From: JBKQWK01 sp052139595
GTDB taxonomy: Bacteria > Actinomycetota > Thermoleophilia > UBA2241
Assembly (NCBI GenBank): GCA_052139595.1
Contig: JBKQWK010000022.1
Location: forward strand, 1 to 12,765
Length of the DNA: 12,765 bases
Direction of reading: 5' to 3'
Shown: piece after piece, positions 1-7,317 of the stretch
Position numbering within the stretch: position 1 is the stretch's first letter
Layout: each line of letters starts with the position of its first letter
Translations under genes and position numbers: made by a program
Notes under the pieces: model-generated
What the model saw: the letters and a program-made list of their open reading frames with translations, nothing else
What the model was told of the DNA's origin: nothing
The model's database searches: none

Positions 1-870
1 CTCACGAACCAGCCGACAGCAGAGCAGCTGGCCCGCGTGCCGCACCATCTCGTCGCTGTGATCTCTGCGGATCATGAGTTCTCGGTCGCCGAATATGCCC
101 AACATGCGCATCGGGCGATTGACGATATCCTCGCCCGCGATCGACACGTCGTCGTCGAAGGCGGCGCCGGCCTCTACGTCCGCGCCGCCCTCGGCGGCCT
201 TGTCTTCGGAGCGCCGCCCGACCCTGAATTGCGCCGCGCTTTAGAGGCCCGAGCGGCGGGCGATTTTGCGGCGCTGCGCGCCGACCTCGCCCGCCTGGAT
301 GCCGCAACCGCGATGCACGTCGACCTTGATAACCCACGTCGCGTTCTACGCGCCCTCGAGACTATTCTCAGTCAGGGCGGTCCGCTCACGTCCGCTCAGC
401 GCGACAACCTGTGGACAACCGGCCAGCGCTACGACCATGTTGTCTATGCTTTAACGCCTGACCGCGACGACTTGCGCGCACGCGTCGACGTACGCGTCGA
501 GCAGATGATCGCCGGCGGCCTCGTTGACGAAGTCGCTCGTTTGCGCTCGCTCACCGTTGTCGCGCGCACGTTGCAGCAAGCGATCGGCGTGCGGGAGATA
601 TGGTCCTACCTTGACGGACATACGACTCTCGACGAGGCGGTGACTGCCATTCAAGCCCGCACGCGGCGCTACGTCCGCCGGCAGCTGACCTGGATGAGAA
701 AGCTGCCTGATGCTGTTACAATCGCCACCGCTGGGCGCTCGTCCGGCACTGTAGCCGACGCCATCGTCGAGCGTTTCAGGCATGTCAGCGAGGGCCGGGT
801 GGCCGTCGATTCCAGCGCTTTTCCCGCGCCCGGTGGCAAAGGCATTTTCGGCGACCTCAGCACTGCATGA
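1..870 (+). CDS. miaA: tRNA dimethylallyltransferase MiaA, 5' partial
   Basis: MiaA transfers a dimethylallyl group from DMAPP to A37 of tRNAs that read UNN codons. The frame is open from base 1, so the gene starts outside the window; 289 residues are visible. The ATP P-loop and the first roughly 50 residues are missing. What is seen matches the family: TNQPT followed by LARVPHHL near the start, a GGAGLY turn near residue 55 (usually GGTGLY), the N-P-R-R-V-L-R-ALE segment near residue 115 that contacts tRNA and DMAPP, and the C-terminal RRQLTWMRK segment typical of MiaA. The protein ends in a short glycine-rich tail that overlaps no other gene. dapF follows after 49 bp, so this is probably the first visible gene of a longer operon. 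An internal GTG at 37 has no ribosome site and falls inside conserved sequence, so it is not the start. Confidence 0.95.
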   Translation, partial: LTNQPTAEQLARVPHHLVAVISADHEFSVAEYAQHAHRAIDDILARDRHVVVEGGAGLYVRAALGGLVFGAPPDPELRRALEARAAGDFAALRADLARLDAATAMHVDLDNPRRVLRALETILSQGGPLTSAQRDNLWTTGQRYDHVVYALTPDRDDLRARVDVRVEQMIAGGLVDEVARLRSLTVVARTLQQAIGVREIWSYLDGHTTLDEAVTAIQARTRRYVRRQLTWMRKLPDAVTIATAGRSSGTVADAIVERFRHVSEGRVAVDSSAFPAPGGKGIFGDLSTA

Positions 871-919
871 CCGTAACTCGCAGCACTGTGACACGACTAT
901 GAAGAAGGAGGTGCCAAGC

Positions 920-1789
920 GTGCACCAGACATGGCAAGGCTTGGGTAAGATGCAGTTCTCGAAGTGGCAGGGACTGGGCAACAACTACATCCTCCTCCAT
1001 CGTGAGGAAGTCCCCTTCGAGTTGACTCCCGAACGCGTGCGCTTGCTCTGTGACCGCAACTTCGGCATCGGGTCAGACGGAATTCTCGTGGTTGGACCGC
1101 AGCGCGGCGAGAGCGAGTTCGACTTGCAGATCTTCAATCCTGATGGCAGCGAAGCTGAAATGTGCGGCAACGGTGTGCGCATGGTGGCCCGCAAACTGAA
1201 GATGGAAGGCAGCATCAGCTCCGATACGGTCGTCCTCAACACTGGCGCCGGCAAGATCGTGCCGACGCTTCAGGAAGGCTATACCGTCAAGGTCGACATG
1301 GGCGTCGCTCGCTTTAGCAGCGAAAAGCTGGCTGGCTTCGCCGGCGACGCGGTCGATGCCGCGTTGCACGTCGCCGGGCGCAACTTCACCTTCACGTTCG
1401 TCGACGTCGGCAATCCGCACGCGGTCATCACGTCGCCCTGGCCACTGGAACTTGTGCCCTTGCATGAGGTTGGCCCGATGATCGAACAGCACAAGTTCTT
1501 CCCCCGCAAGGCTAACGTCGAGTTTGTCGTGCGTGTCAGCGACCATGAGGCCAAGGTGCGCGTCTGGGAGCGCGGTGTCGGCGAGACACGTGCCTGCGGT
1601 ACCGGCGCTACGGCCACCGCCGTCGCCCTCGTGCGGACTGGGCAGTGCCAGAGCCCAGTCACGGTTGAGCTACCGGGCGGCAAACTGGTCGTCGAGGTCG
1701 ACTCGGACTGGCGCGTGCACATGACTGGGCCGGCCGAAGAGATCTACCACGGTGACCTGAGCGGCGAGTTTCTGGAGCACCTTCTGTGA
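920..1789 (+). CDS. dapF: diaminopimelate epimerase DapF
   Basis: DapF interconverts LL- and meso-diaminopimelate, the precursor of lysine and of peptidoglycan cross-links, in the cytoplasm without a cofactor. Both catalytic cysteines are present: Cys82 in EMCGNG and Cys226 in TRACGTG, with GNPHAV between them. The 289-residue length is normal or slightly long. I chose the GTG at 920 because AAGGAGG lies at 905-911, 8 nt upstream. Family homology would instead favour ATG 950, where MQFSKWQGLGNN aligns with the usual DapF N-terminus, but that codon has no good ribosome site. The extra ten residues contain a near copy of WQGLG. The frame is also open back to 782 inside miaA, which is shadow. 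The stop overlaps the GTG start of dapL by 4 bases, so the two lysine-pathway enzymes are probably translationally coupled. Confidence 0.93.
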   Translation: MHQTWQGLGKMQFSKWQGLGNNYILLHREEVPFELTPERVRLLCDRNFGIGSDGILVVGPQRGESEFDLQIFNPDGSEAEMCGNGVRMVARKLKMEGSISSDTVVLNTGAGKIVPTLQEGYTVKVDMGVARFSSEKLAGFAGDAVDAALHVAGRNFTFTFVDVGNPHAVITSPWPLELVPLHEVGPMIEQHKFFPRKANVEFVVRVSDHEAKVRVWERGVGETRACGTGATATAVALVRTGQCQSPVTVELPGGKLVVEVDSDWRVHMTGPAEEIYHGDLSGEFLEHLL

Positions 1790-2952
1790 CCCGATTTTCG
1801 CAACGTGTAGAGAATCTGCCGCCCTACCTGTTCGCCGCAATCGAGCGTCAAATCGCCAGTAAGCGTGCCGCCGGCGTCGACATCATCAGCCTGGGCATCG
1901 GCGACCCCGACGCGCCCACGCCGCAGCATGTGGTCGCGGCGATGGTCGCGGGCGCGCGCGATCCCGCCACTCATCGCTACCCCAGCAATCAGGGCACGCC
2001 CGAGTTTCGCCGCTCGGTGGCCGAGCATTACCGGCGGCGTTTCGGCGTGGTGGTCGATCCGGAGACCGAAGTGATTCCCCTGCTCGGCGCCAAGGAGGGT
2101 ATCGCTCACATCTGCGCCGTCTTGCTCGATCCAGGGGACGTCTGCCTGGCGACCGATCCCGGCTACCCGGTTTATACGACCGGTCCGCTCCTGGTTGATG
2201 CGCGCGTCGTTCACCTGCCCCTGCTTCCCAAGCTGGGCTTTCAGCCCGACCTCGAAGCAATCGAACCGGCCATCCTGGCACAGGCCAAGATGATCTTCGT
2301 CAGCTACCCCAACAACCCCACCGGAGCAGTGATCGAGGACGATTTCTTCGCCCGTCTGGTCGCTTTCGCGCGTGCGCACGACCTGGTCGTCGTGCACGAC
2401 AGCGCCTACGCCGATATTACCTACGACGGCTACGTGGCGCCGAGCTTTCTCGAAACGCCAGGAGCGATGGAGGTCGGCGTCGAGATGCTCTCGCTGAGCA
2501 AGAGTTACAACATGACCGGCTGGCGGGCGGGCGCTATCGTCGGCAATCGCGACATTGTCGACGCCTATTGGCGCCTGAAAACGAACGTCGACTCCGGCAT
2601 GTTTGCTGCCGTGCAACAGGCGGCGGCGGCGGCCCTCAGCGGGCCGCAAGACAGTGTCGACGCTCTGTGCCGCACCTATCAGCGCCGCCGCGACCTTTTG
2701 GTAGCGGCGCTGCAGCGCATCGGCCTTCAGGCGACAGCGCCCAAAGGCACCATTTACCTCTGGGTGCCCACGCCCGCTGGCCACACGTCGGCAAGTTTCA
2801 CCAAGCTGATTCTCGATCAGGCCGACGTGATCGTCTCGCCGGGCGCCTCGTACGGACCCTCCGGAGAGGGTTACGTGCGCCTGTCGCTCACCGTTGCCGA
2901 TGAACTCCTCGATGAAGCGATCAGGCGCATCGAAGATCGTGTCACCTTCTGA
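1786..2952 (+). CDS. dapL: LL-diaminopimelate aminotransferase (class I/II PLP enzyme)
   Basis: This 388-residue fold-type I aminotransferase is predicted to convert tetrahydrodipicolinate and glutamate directly to LL-diaminopimelate, bypassing the succinylase or acetylase branch. The N-terminus LPPYLFAAIE and the following SLGIGDPDAPTP strongly resemble DapL. Other family features are YPNNPTG for substrate and PLP contact, Lys239 in SLSKSYNMTGWR as the Schiff-base lysine, and Arg365 in YVRLSLT as the likely carboxylate-binding arginine. The GTG start overlaps the dapF stop as GTGA, and GGAG at 1774-1777 sits 8 nt upstream. Coupling to dapF, the next enzyme in this route, supports the DapL assignment over a generic aspartate aminotransferase, which remains the main alternative. 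Functional specificity cannot be settled from sequence alone. Confidence 0.88.
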   Translation: MTRFSQRVENLPPYLFAAIERQIASKRAAGVDIISLGIGDPDAPTPQHVVAAMVAGARDPATHRYPSNQGTPEFRRSVAEHYRRRFGVVVDPETEVIPLLGAKEGIAHICAVLLDPGDVCLATDPGYPVYTTGPLLVDARVVHLPLLPKLGFQPDLEAIEPAILAQAKMIFVSYPNNPTGAVIEDDFFARLVAFARAHDLVVVHDSAYADITYDGYVAPSFLETPGAMEVGVEMLSLSKSYNMTGWRAGAIVGNRDIVDAYWRLKTNVDSGMFAAVQQAAAAALSGPQDSVDALCRTYQRRRDLLVAALQRIGLQATAPKGTIYLWVPTPAGHTSASFTKLILDQADVIVSPGASYGPSGEGYVRLSLTVADELLDEAIRRIEDRVTF

Positions 2953-2965
2953 AGGAGAAGTACTA

Positions 2966-2998
2966 TTGTCATCACTGATCGGCCGCCATGCTAACTGA
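2966..2998 (+). promoter_or_regulatory. possible 10-codon leader frame overlapping the hflX start
   Basis: A strong ribosome site, AAGGAG at 2952-2957, overlaps the dapL stop. It stands 8 nt before a TTG at 2966, not before the hflX ATG, which is about 30 nt away and has no ribosome site of its own. The TTG opens a frame reading MSSLIGRHAN and then a stop at 2996-2998, eight bases inside hflX. Reinitiation at ATG 2988 after termination would couple the two. Whether the peptide is made is inference. A sequencing indel joining this frame to hflX is the main alternative. Confidence 0.3.
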
Positions 2999-4349
2999 CC
3001 CTTCGCTTCGCGAACGTCCGCGCGCCGTGGTCTTCGCCGCGATCCCCGGTGGGCAGGGTGCCGCCGAGGCCAGCGACGAGGCGCTCACCGAGATCAAAGA
3101 ACTGCTTGCCTCAGCCGACGTCGACTGGCTGGCTGATGTTGTGCAGCACAAGGACCGGCCCAATCCGAATTCGTACCTGGGCCCGGGCAAACTTATCGAG
3201 CTTCAGCAGGTGGTACAGGCATCGGGCGCCACCGTGGCCGTTTGCGAAGACGACCTCACGCCGGCACAAGTTGCCGCCGTGCTCGACGCCGTCGATGTCG
3301 ACGTGCTCGATCGCACCGAGCTCATCTTGAGCGTCTTTAGCAAGCATGCCCATTCCATGGAGGGCACCATGCAGGTGCAGCTTGCGCAACTCGAATACGA
3401 ACTCACGCGCGTGCACGGCAAAGGCAAGGTGCTCAGCCGCCTCGGTGCCGGCGTCGACATGCGCGGACCCGGCGAAACCAAGCTTGAGGTTGATCGCCGC
3501 GTCATCCGCCGTCGTATTCAGACCCTGCGGGCGCGCATCGAGCGCATGGCCAGAACGCGGCGCACGCAACGGGAGAGGCGCCTGCGCGCCGACGTACCTC
3601 TGATCGCTCTTGCCGGCTACACCACCGCCGGCAAGTCGACGTTGCTCAACGCACTCACCGGCGCTGAAGTGTCGGTCCGCGACCGCCTTTTCGAAACACT
3701 TGATCCGACGACGCGCGGTTTTCGCCATCGTGACCGCGACTACATCGTTACTGACACCGTGGGCTTCATCCGCAAACTGCCGCACCAACTGGTTGACGCT
3801 TTCGGCAGCACGCTCGAAGAGACTCGTGTGGCCGATCTCATACTGGTCGTCGCCGACGCTTATCTGCCAGCGGCTGAAATCGCCTCCCGCGAGCAAACGG
3901 TAGCGGACGTGCTCGAACAGATCGGCTCAGGCGAAGTGCCTCGCCTCACGGTGCTCAATAAGGTCGATCAGATCAGCGAGGCCGATCGCCGCCGCCTGCA
4001 CAACCTGCATCCCGATGCAGTCCTCGTTTCGGCGCGCAACGGCGATGGGCTCAGCGATCTTCTTGACCGCGTGGCCGATTTCTTTGCTCACGGTTTACAG
4101 CCGGTTCGCCTCTTGATCCCGTACGCCGAAGCCGGCATTGTCTATAGACTGCGCGGCGCCGGCAGCGACATCCGCGAAGAGCAGACAGACGCCGGCATTC
4201 TCGTTGAAGCCAGTCTGCCGCCGACAGAAGCCGGCCGCTATCGCCAGTATGCTGTTACCGCCGACACCCTGGCAACGTCACCTGACGGCGCGTCCGCGCT
4301 TGATTTCCCGGTAAAGCCACCCGCTGACGAGTCTGCGGCCGATGACTGA
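2988..4349 (+). CDS. hflX: ribosome-splitting GTPase HflX
   Basis: HflX binds the 50S subunit and splits stalled or idle 70S ribosomes, for instance after heat or antibiotic stress. The 453-residue protein has the family layout. The N-terminal HflX domain carries YLGPGK (63-68). It is followed by the family signature MRGPGETKLEVDRR and a basic helical linker rich in arginine (about 165-205). The GTPase domain has G1 GYTTAGKS (210-217), G3 DTVGF (256-260), G4 NKVD (324-327) and G5 SARNG. The C-terminal part, about 85 residues after the GTPase core, matches the usual HflX tail. An in-frame TGA at 2976 limits the start to ATG 2988, which lacks a Shine-Dalgarno; see the upstream leader frame. It lies 35 bp after dapL, and its stop overlaps dut by 8 bases. 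Confidence 0.95.
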   Translation: MLTDPSLRERPRAVVFAAIPGGQGAAEASDEALTEIKELLASADVDWLADVVQHKDRPNPNSYLGPGKLIELQQVVQASGATVAVCEDDLTPAQVAAVLDAVDVDVLDRTELILSVFSKHAHSMEGTMQVQLAQLEYELTRVHGKGKVLSRLGAGVDMRGPGETKLEVDRRVIRRRIQTLRARIERMARTRRTQRERRLRADVPLIALAGYTTAGKSTLLNALTGAEVSVRDRLFETLDPTTRGFRHRDRDYIVTDTVGFIRKLPHQLVDAFGSTLEETRVADLILVVADAYLPAAEIASREQTVADVLEQIGSGEVPRLTVLNKVDQISEADRRRLHNLHPDAVLVSARNGDGLSDLLDRVADFFAHGLQPVRLLIPYAEAGIVYRLRGAGSDIREEQTDAGILVEASLPPTEAGRYRQYAVTADTLATSPDGASALDFPVKPPADESAADD

Positions 4350-4806
4350 CACCCGTACAGGGGTGTCAGTTGCGGTCAAACTCCTCAACGCACACGCCCG
4401 TCTGCCTGTACGATCCTATGACCATGACGCCGCTTTTGACCTCTTCGCAGCCGAAGCGGCGACCCTGCCGCCGCAATCGCGCACCGTCGTCGGCACCGGT
4501 ATAGCTCTCGGCATGCCCAGCGACGTCGCCGCGCTGACGCTACCGCGGTCCGGTCTCGCCGCTCACGACGGCATTACCCTCGTCAATGCTCCCGGACTCA
4601 TCGACTCTGGCTATCGCGGCGAGATCAAGCTCGTGCTTCTCAACACGGACACACAGCGATCGTTTACCGTCAATATTGGCGACCGCATCGCACAGCTTCT
4701 TCTTATCGATCTGCCGGCAGTTGCCCTGCACGCCGTGACCGAGCTTGGGGCAACTGCGCGCGGCGAGCGCGGTTTCGGCTCCAGTGGCATTGGCGAGCGC
4801 CCTTGA
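4342..4806 (+). CDS. dut: dUTP diphosphatase (trimeric dUTPase)
   Basis: Dut hydrolyses dUTP to dUMP and pyrophosphate, keeping uracil out of DNA and supplying dUMP for thymidylate synthesis. All five trimeric dUTPase motifs are visible in the 154 residues: motif 1 DAAFDLFA (29-36), motif 2 PRSGLA (68-73), motif 3 GLIDSGYRGE (85-94) with catalytic Asp88, motif 4 GDRIAQ (113-118) and the C-terminal motif 5 RGERGFGSSG (140-149) that closes over the nucleotide. Motif 1 has Ala-Phe where Gly-X is more usual; otherwise the protein looks intact. The ATG lies inside the end of hflX (8-base overlap), and the stop overlaps the next gene as TTGA, so expression is probably coupled along the operon. Confidence 0.95.
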   Translation: MTDTRTGVSVAVKLLNAHARLPVRSYDHDAAFDLFAAEAATLPPQSRTVVGTGIALGMPSDVAALTLPRSGLAAHDGITLVNAPGLIDSGYRGEIKLVLLNTDTQRSFTVNIGDRIAQLLLIDLPAVALHAVTELGATARGERGFGSSGIGERP

Positions 4807-5309
4807 GCACGCTCGCTGCTTTCGGCGGTGCCGGATTCTCCGAGCCTGCAGGTCCGCGCGATCACACGTTGCCAACCGTGCGTGTGTCTGCTATCATCAT
4901 CGTACGCCAGCGCCTGCTGCTCGTGAAGCAGGGAAGAGGCAACGACAAATACTGGCTTCTGCCCGGAGGCGGCGTGCGCTTCGGCGAGTCGCTGGCCGAG
5001 GCACTACAGCGCGAGATTCGTGAGGAACTTGACCGGCCAGTCGACGTGATTCGTCCGCTGGCCCTCATTGAATCAATTTCGCCCGATCTTGAGTCGTATC
5101 GCAAGCATGTCCTGCACGTGGTGTTTGCCGCCGAGCTCGGCGGCGAGCCCGTCAGCCTGTTGAGTGGCGATGACGCGATTCGCGCCGTCGCCACTGTCGC
5201 TGCGCCTGAGTTGTGCCAGCTCGATCTGCGCCCGCCGATCTGCCGTTACCTGCAAGACTGCCTGCGGGAGTTGCCGACGGAAATGACCTATCTGGGCCGT
5301 CAGTGGTAA
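4803..5309 (+). CDS. Nudix family hydrolase
   Basis: This 168-residue protein holds one Nudix domain. The Nudix box runs from Gly56 through Glu62 to Arg70-Glu71 and Glu74-Glu75, giving G-x5-E-x7-RE-x2-EE, the Mg-binding core. The terminal Gly-hydrophobic pair of the box is replaced by Asp77-Arg78. Before it, VSAIIIV and LLLVKQG form typical first strands, and WLLPGGG precedes the box. Substrate cannot be read from sequence: nucleotide sanitation (8-oxo-dGTP type) is plausible beside dut, but nucleotide-sugar or cofactor hydrolysis is equally possible. The start is uncertain. TTG 4803 makes a TTGA overlap with dut but has no clear ribosome site. GTG 4878 or GTG 4884, right before the first strand, would give a shorter protein with a more usual N-terminus. 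It is the last gene of the plus-strand operon. Confidence 0.85.
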   Translation: MSTLAAFGGAGFSEPAGPRDHTLPTVRVSAIIIVRQRLLLVKQGRGNDKYWLLPGGGVRFGESLAEALQREIREELDRPVDVIRPLALIESISPDLESYRKHVLHVVFAAELGGEPVSLLSGDDAIRAVATVAAPELCQLDLRPPICRYLQDCLRELPTEMTYLGRQW

Positions 5310-5951
5310 ACGCAGTGATAAACCCCGAATCGTGATCGTCGGCCACGCGCGTAACGCCGCGAACAACGTGCCAGACAGCGCCAGCAACGCAGGTCTCCTT
5401 CTCTTTCCCTTTGTTTTCTACGCTCGATAATCTTCGTTATGTAAAGTACGAGCTGATGGACGATTTTCACCTCCGCCACAAGCTGCCAACCGTCTCTGCC
5501 TCATCTGCCTCACGTTGCACAATGAGGAATCTTATGGCGGCGTTCGTTTCGCGTTTTGCACTCCCTCGTCGCGGTCATCACGGCGGCGCGTGTCGCGCAG
5601 CTGCCCGCGCTACCGCAGCACTCCACAATGGCTATTGACTGCGAACGGCGGCAAGGCTGCAGAATGCGGACAAGGCTGTGGTGGCCTACGACCTTGTGAA
5701 ATACATTGATTTGACGATCCGAACGCAGACCGCGAGCGTTCATCAACGATGAGTTATGCTTTGCCTTCGGCGGAGATGCTGAAGGCGGCACTCAGATCCG
5801 CACTCAGGAGCGGAGCGTCAGGGTCTTCCCCGCTGCTGCGTACCGTCGCCAAGTCCAAGCGATCGCCTTCGTTCGTGGGCGACTTGACACGCGCCTCGTC
5901 AGCCGCGCCTCATTGTGCGCGCCTTCGCAGGCTCAGCAGGTGATCACGGGC
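5310..5951. other. gene-free stretch between convergent Nudix and apt genes
   Basis: About 640 bp separate two convergent genes in an otherwise compact region. I see short open frames on both strands but none with a good ribosome site and a recognisable protein. There is a pyrimidine-rich run at about 5396-5418 and an imperfect hairpin at about 5340-5372 (GGCCACG paired with CGTGCC around an inner CGCG stem), which could help end transcription but is not a canonical terminator. No tRNA, transposase, inverted terminal repeats or CRISPR pattern was found. It could be a decayed gene or hold an unrecognised small RNA; neither is shown. Confidence 0.5.
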
Positions 5952-5965
5952 TTAGTAGGTGATCA
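5935..5965. repeat. 12-base direct repeat straddling the apt stop codon
   Basis: AGCAGGTGATCA at 5935-5946 and AGTAGGTGATCA at 5954-5965 differ at one base and are offset by 19 bases. The right copy includes the last codons and stop of apt; the left copy lies just downstream of the gene. This looks like a small tandem duplication of the gene end. The embedded GTGATCAC (5940-5947) is palindromic. Confidence 0.6.
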
Positions 5966-6485
5966 GACTGAAGACGTCGTAGCCATCAAGTTTGTCCCGC
6001 CCCTTCAGATCGGCGAGCTCGATGATGAAGGCAATGCCGACGACCTTACCGCCGAGTCGTTCGACGAGTTCACAGTTGGCCTTGGCTGTACCGCCGGTGG
6101 CGAGCAGGTCGTCATGCACGAGCACATTCTGGCCCGGCTTGATCGCATCAACGTGCACCTCAAGACGATTGCTGCCGTACTCGAGGTCATATTCGGCGGC
6201 GATGGTCTCGTAGGGCAGCTTGCCCGGCTTGCGGGCGCAGACAAAGCCGGCGTCGAGCGCATAAGCCACCGCCGCACCGAGGATGAATCCACGTGCCTCG
6301 GCGCCGAAAACGACGTCAACGTGCTTATCAGCGCCGTAAGCGGCCAGGCGATCAATGGTCTCGCGCAGCGAAGCGGGATCCTGCAGCAGCGGCATGATGT
6401 CACGAAAGAGGATGCCCTCTTTGGGAAAGTCAGGAATGTCCCTGATCTTGGCAATAAGGTCGATAGGTCCACTTGCCTGCTTCAC
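5952..6485 (-). CDS. apt: adenine phosphoribosyltransferase
   Basis: Apt salvages adenine by joining it to PRPP to give AMP. The 177 residues show the family pattern: IRDIPDFPKEGILFRDI (14-30) at the N-terminus, GAEARGF (61-67), the RKPGKLPYET loop (85-94), and the PRPP-binding loop HDDLLATGGT (124-133). The start is GTG 6485, because GAGGAGG (6491-6497 on the complement) stands 5 nt before it and the protein then begins where Apt proteins usually do. The same frame stays open for another 84 codons upstream, into the end of the MerR gene, but that part shows no homology and is shadow. It lies 91 bp downstream of the ftsR-like gene on the same strand, so it may share its transcript, with its own strong ribosome site. 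Confidence 0.95.
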   Translation of the reverse strand: MKQASGPIDLIAKIRDIPDFPKEGILFRDIMPLLQDPASLRETIDRLAAYGADKHVDVVFGAEARGFILGAAVAYALDAGFVCARKPGKLPYETIAAEYDLEYGSNRLEVHVDAIKPGQNVLVHDDLLATGGTAKANCELVERLGGKVVGIAFIIELADLKGRDKLDGYDVFSLITY

Positions 6486-6576
6486 GTGATCCTCCTCAGC
6501 CGTGCGCCTGGGGCGCGGCGTACGTGGATTGTCTGCCGCTAACCGCAGTCCCGCGGCGGCGTCGTCACTTACCTCT

Positions 6577-7317
6577 TCAGTCAACAGTGTGGCCGGCGGT
6601 GAGCCGACGAATGTTCTTCGCCAAAAGCAGCTGACGGAGCTGCGTGGTTGCTTGCAGAATGTGCTCGACCTCGTCGAGGGCCTCACGCCGCCGCTCCGGC
6701 CGGTTGGCGCGCAACGCTGGTAGCAACACACCCTCAACTAAGCCTACCTCACGATCGACGGCGCTCTTGACGATGCGCAAGTTCTTCGGCCGCAGCCCCG
6801 CTTGGGCGAGCTGCTGAGCGGCACCAATGATGCCGGCATCGATCTCGCTGTAGCGCCTGACGCCACTGAGTTGACGCCCCTTGACGAGCTCATACTCTTC
6901 AAGTTCGCTGAGCAGGCTCGCGTCGGCGCCAGTGAGACTTTGTACCTCTTCGGCCGTGAACTGCCGCTCGTCGTCACTGGGCACCAGGTCGGCCTTGCGC
7001 AGACCCTGGCGGCTGGCACTGGGAACAGTGCCAGCGTTGCGCTCGAGTTCCCGCCGAATGACCTTCAGCGGCAGGTACTCATCGCGCTGCATGGCCAGCA
7101 CCCGCACCAGGCGACGGTAGTCATCTTGCGAGAAGAGTCGGTAGCCGGACTTTGTGCGTTGCGGCGCGATCAGATGTTGCTCCTCCAGATAGCGCAGCTT
7201 GCTTACACTGACATCGGGAAACTCAGTGCGCAGCCGTTCGACGACCGTGCCGATCGTGAGCAGTTTCTCGTCGGCGATGTCAAACAGGAGTTCGGATGAT
7301 TCGGCAGACATGGTCAC
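6577..7317 (-). CDS. ftsR: MerR-family regulator, FtsR-like
   Basis: This 246-residue protein begins with a winged-helix MerR DNA-binding domain (about 19-90): LLTIGTVVERL, then EFPDVSVSKLRYLEEQ, then SGYRLFSQDDYRRL and YLPLKVIRREL. This pattern, with the long C-terminal part and total length near 247, matches the actinobacterial FtsR group (Mycobacterium Rv1828, the Corynebacterium glutamicum regulator that activates ftsZ). In those genera it also sits next to the FHA protein GarA/OdhI, as here, which supports orthology. The C-terminal region (about 110-246) is helical and carries no metal-binding cysteines. The GTG start at 7317 overlaps the stop of the FHA gene as GTGA; ATG 7311, two codons later, is an equally possible start. 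Its targets in this organism are unknown. Confidence 0.85.
   Translation of the reverse strand: MTMSAESSELLFDIADEKLLTIGTVVERLRTEFPDVSVSKLRYLEEQHLIAPQRTKSGYRLFSQDDYRRLVRVLAMQRDEYLPLKVIRRELERNAGTVPSASRQGLRKADLVPSDDERQFTAEEVQSLTGADASLLSELEEYELVKGRQLSGVRRYSEIDAGIIGAAQQLAQAGLRPKNLRIVKSAVDREVGLVEGVLLPALRANRPERRREALDEVEHILQATTQLRQLLLAKNIRRLTAGHTVD

Noticed and set aside
1744..2784. 346-codon open frame on the minus strand opposite dapL
   Set aside because: It mirrors the codon pattern of dapL, has no known motif, and lies inside a well-supported operon.
5073..5387. Minus-strand 104-codon frame with a good ribosome site and TTG start
   Set aside because: Most of it is antisense to the Nudix gene and the protein has no recognisable features; the ribosome-like AAGGAG is likely chance in a purine-rich run.
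5749..5943. 64-codon plus-strand frame before the apt end
   Set aside because: No ribosome site before the ATG, low-complexity Ser/Arg/Ala composition, and no recognisable domain.
5913..6542. 209-codon open frame on the plus strand opposite apt
   Set aside because: Fully explained as the antisense of apt, which has all catalytic motifs and a strong ribosome site.
6486..6737. 84-codon upstream extension of the apt frame
   Set aside because: No similarity to Apt, overlaps the conserved ftsR-like gene in another frame, and the GAGGAGG site points to GTG 6485.
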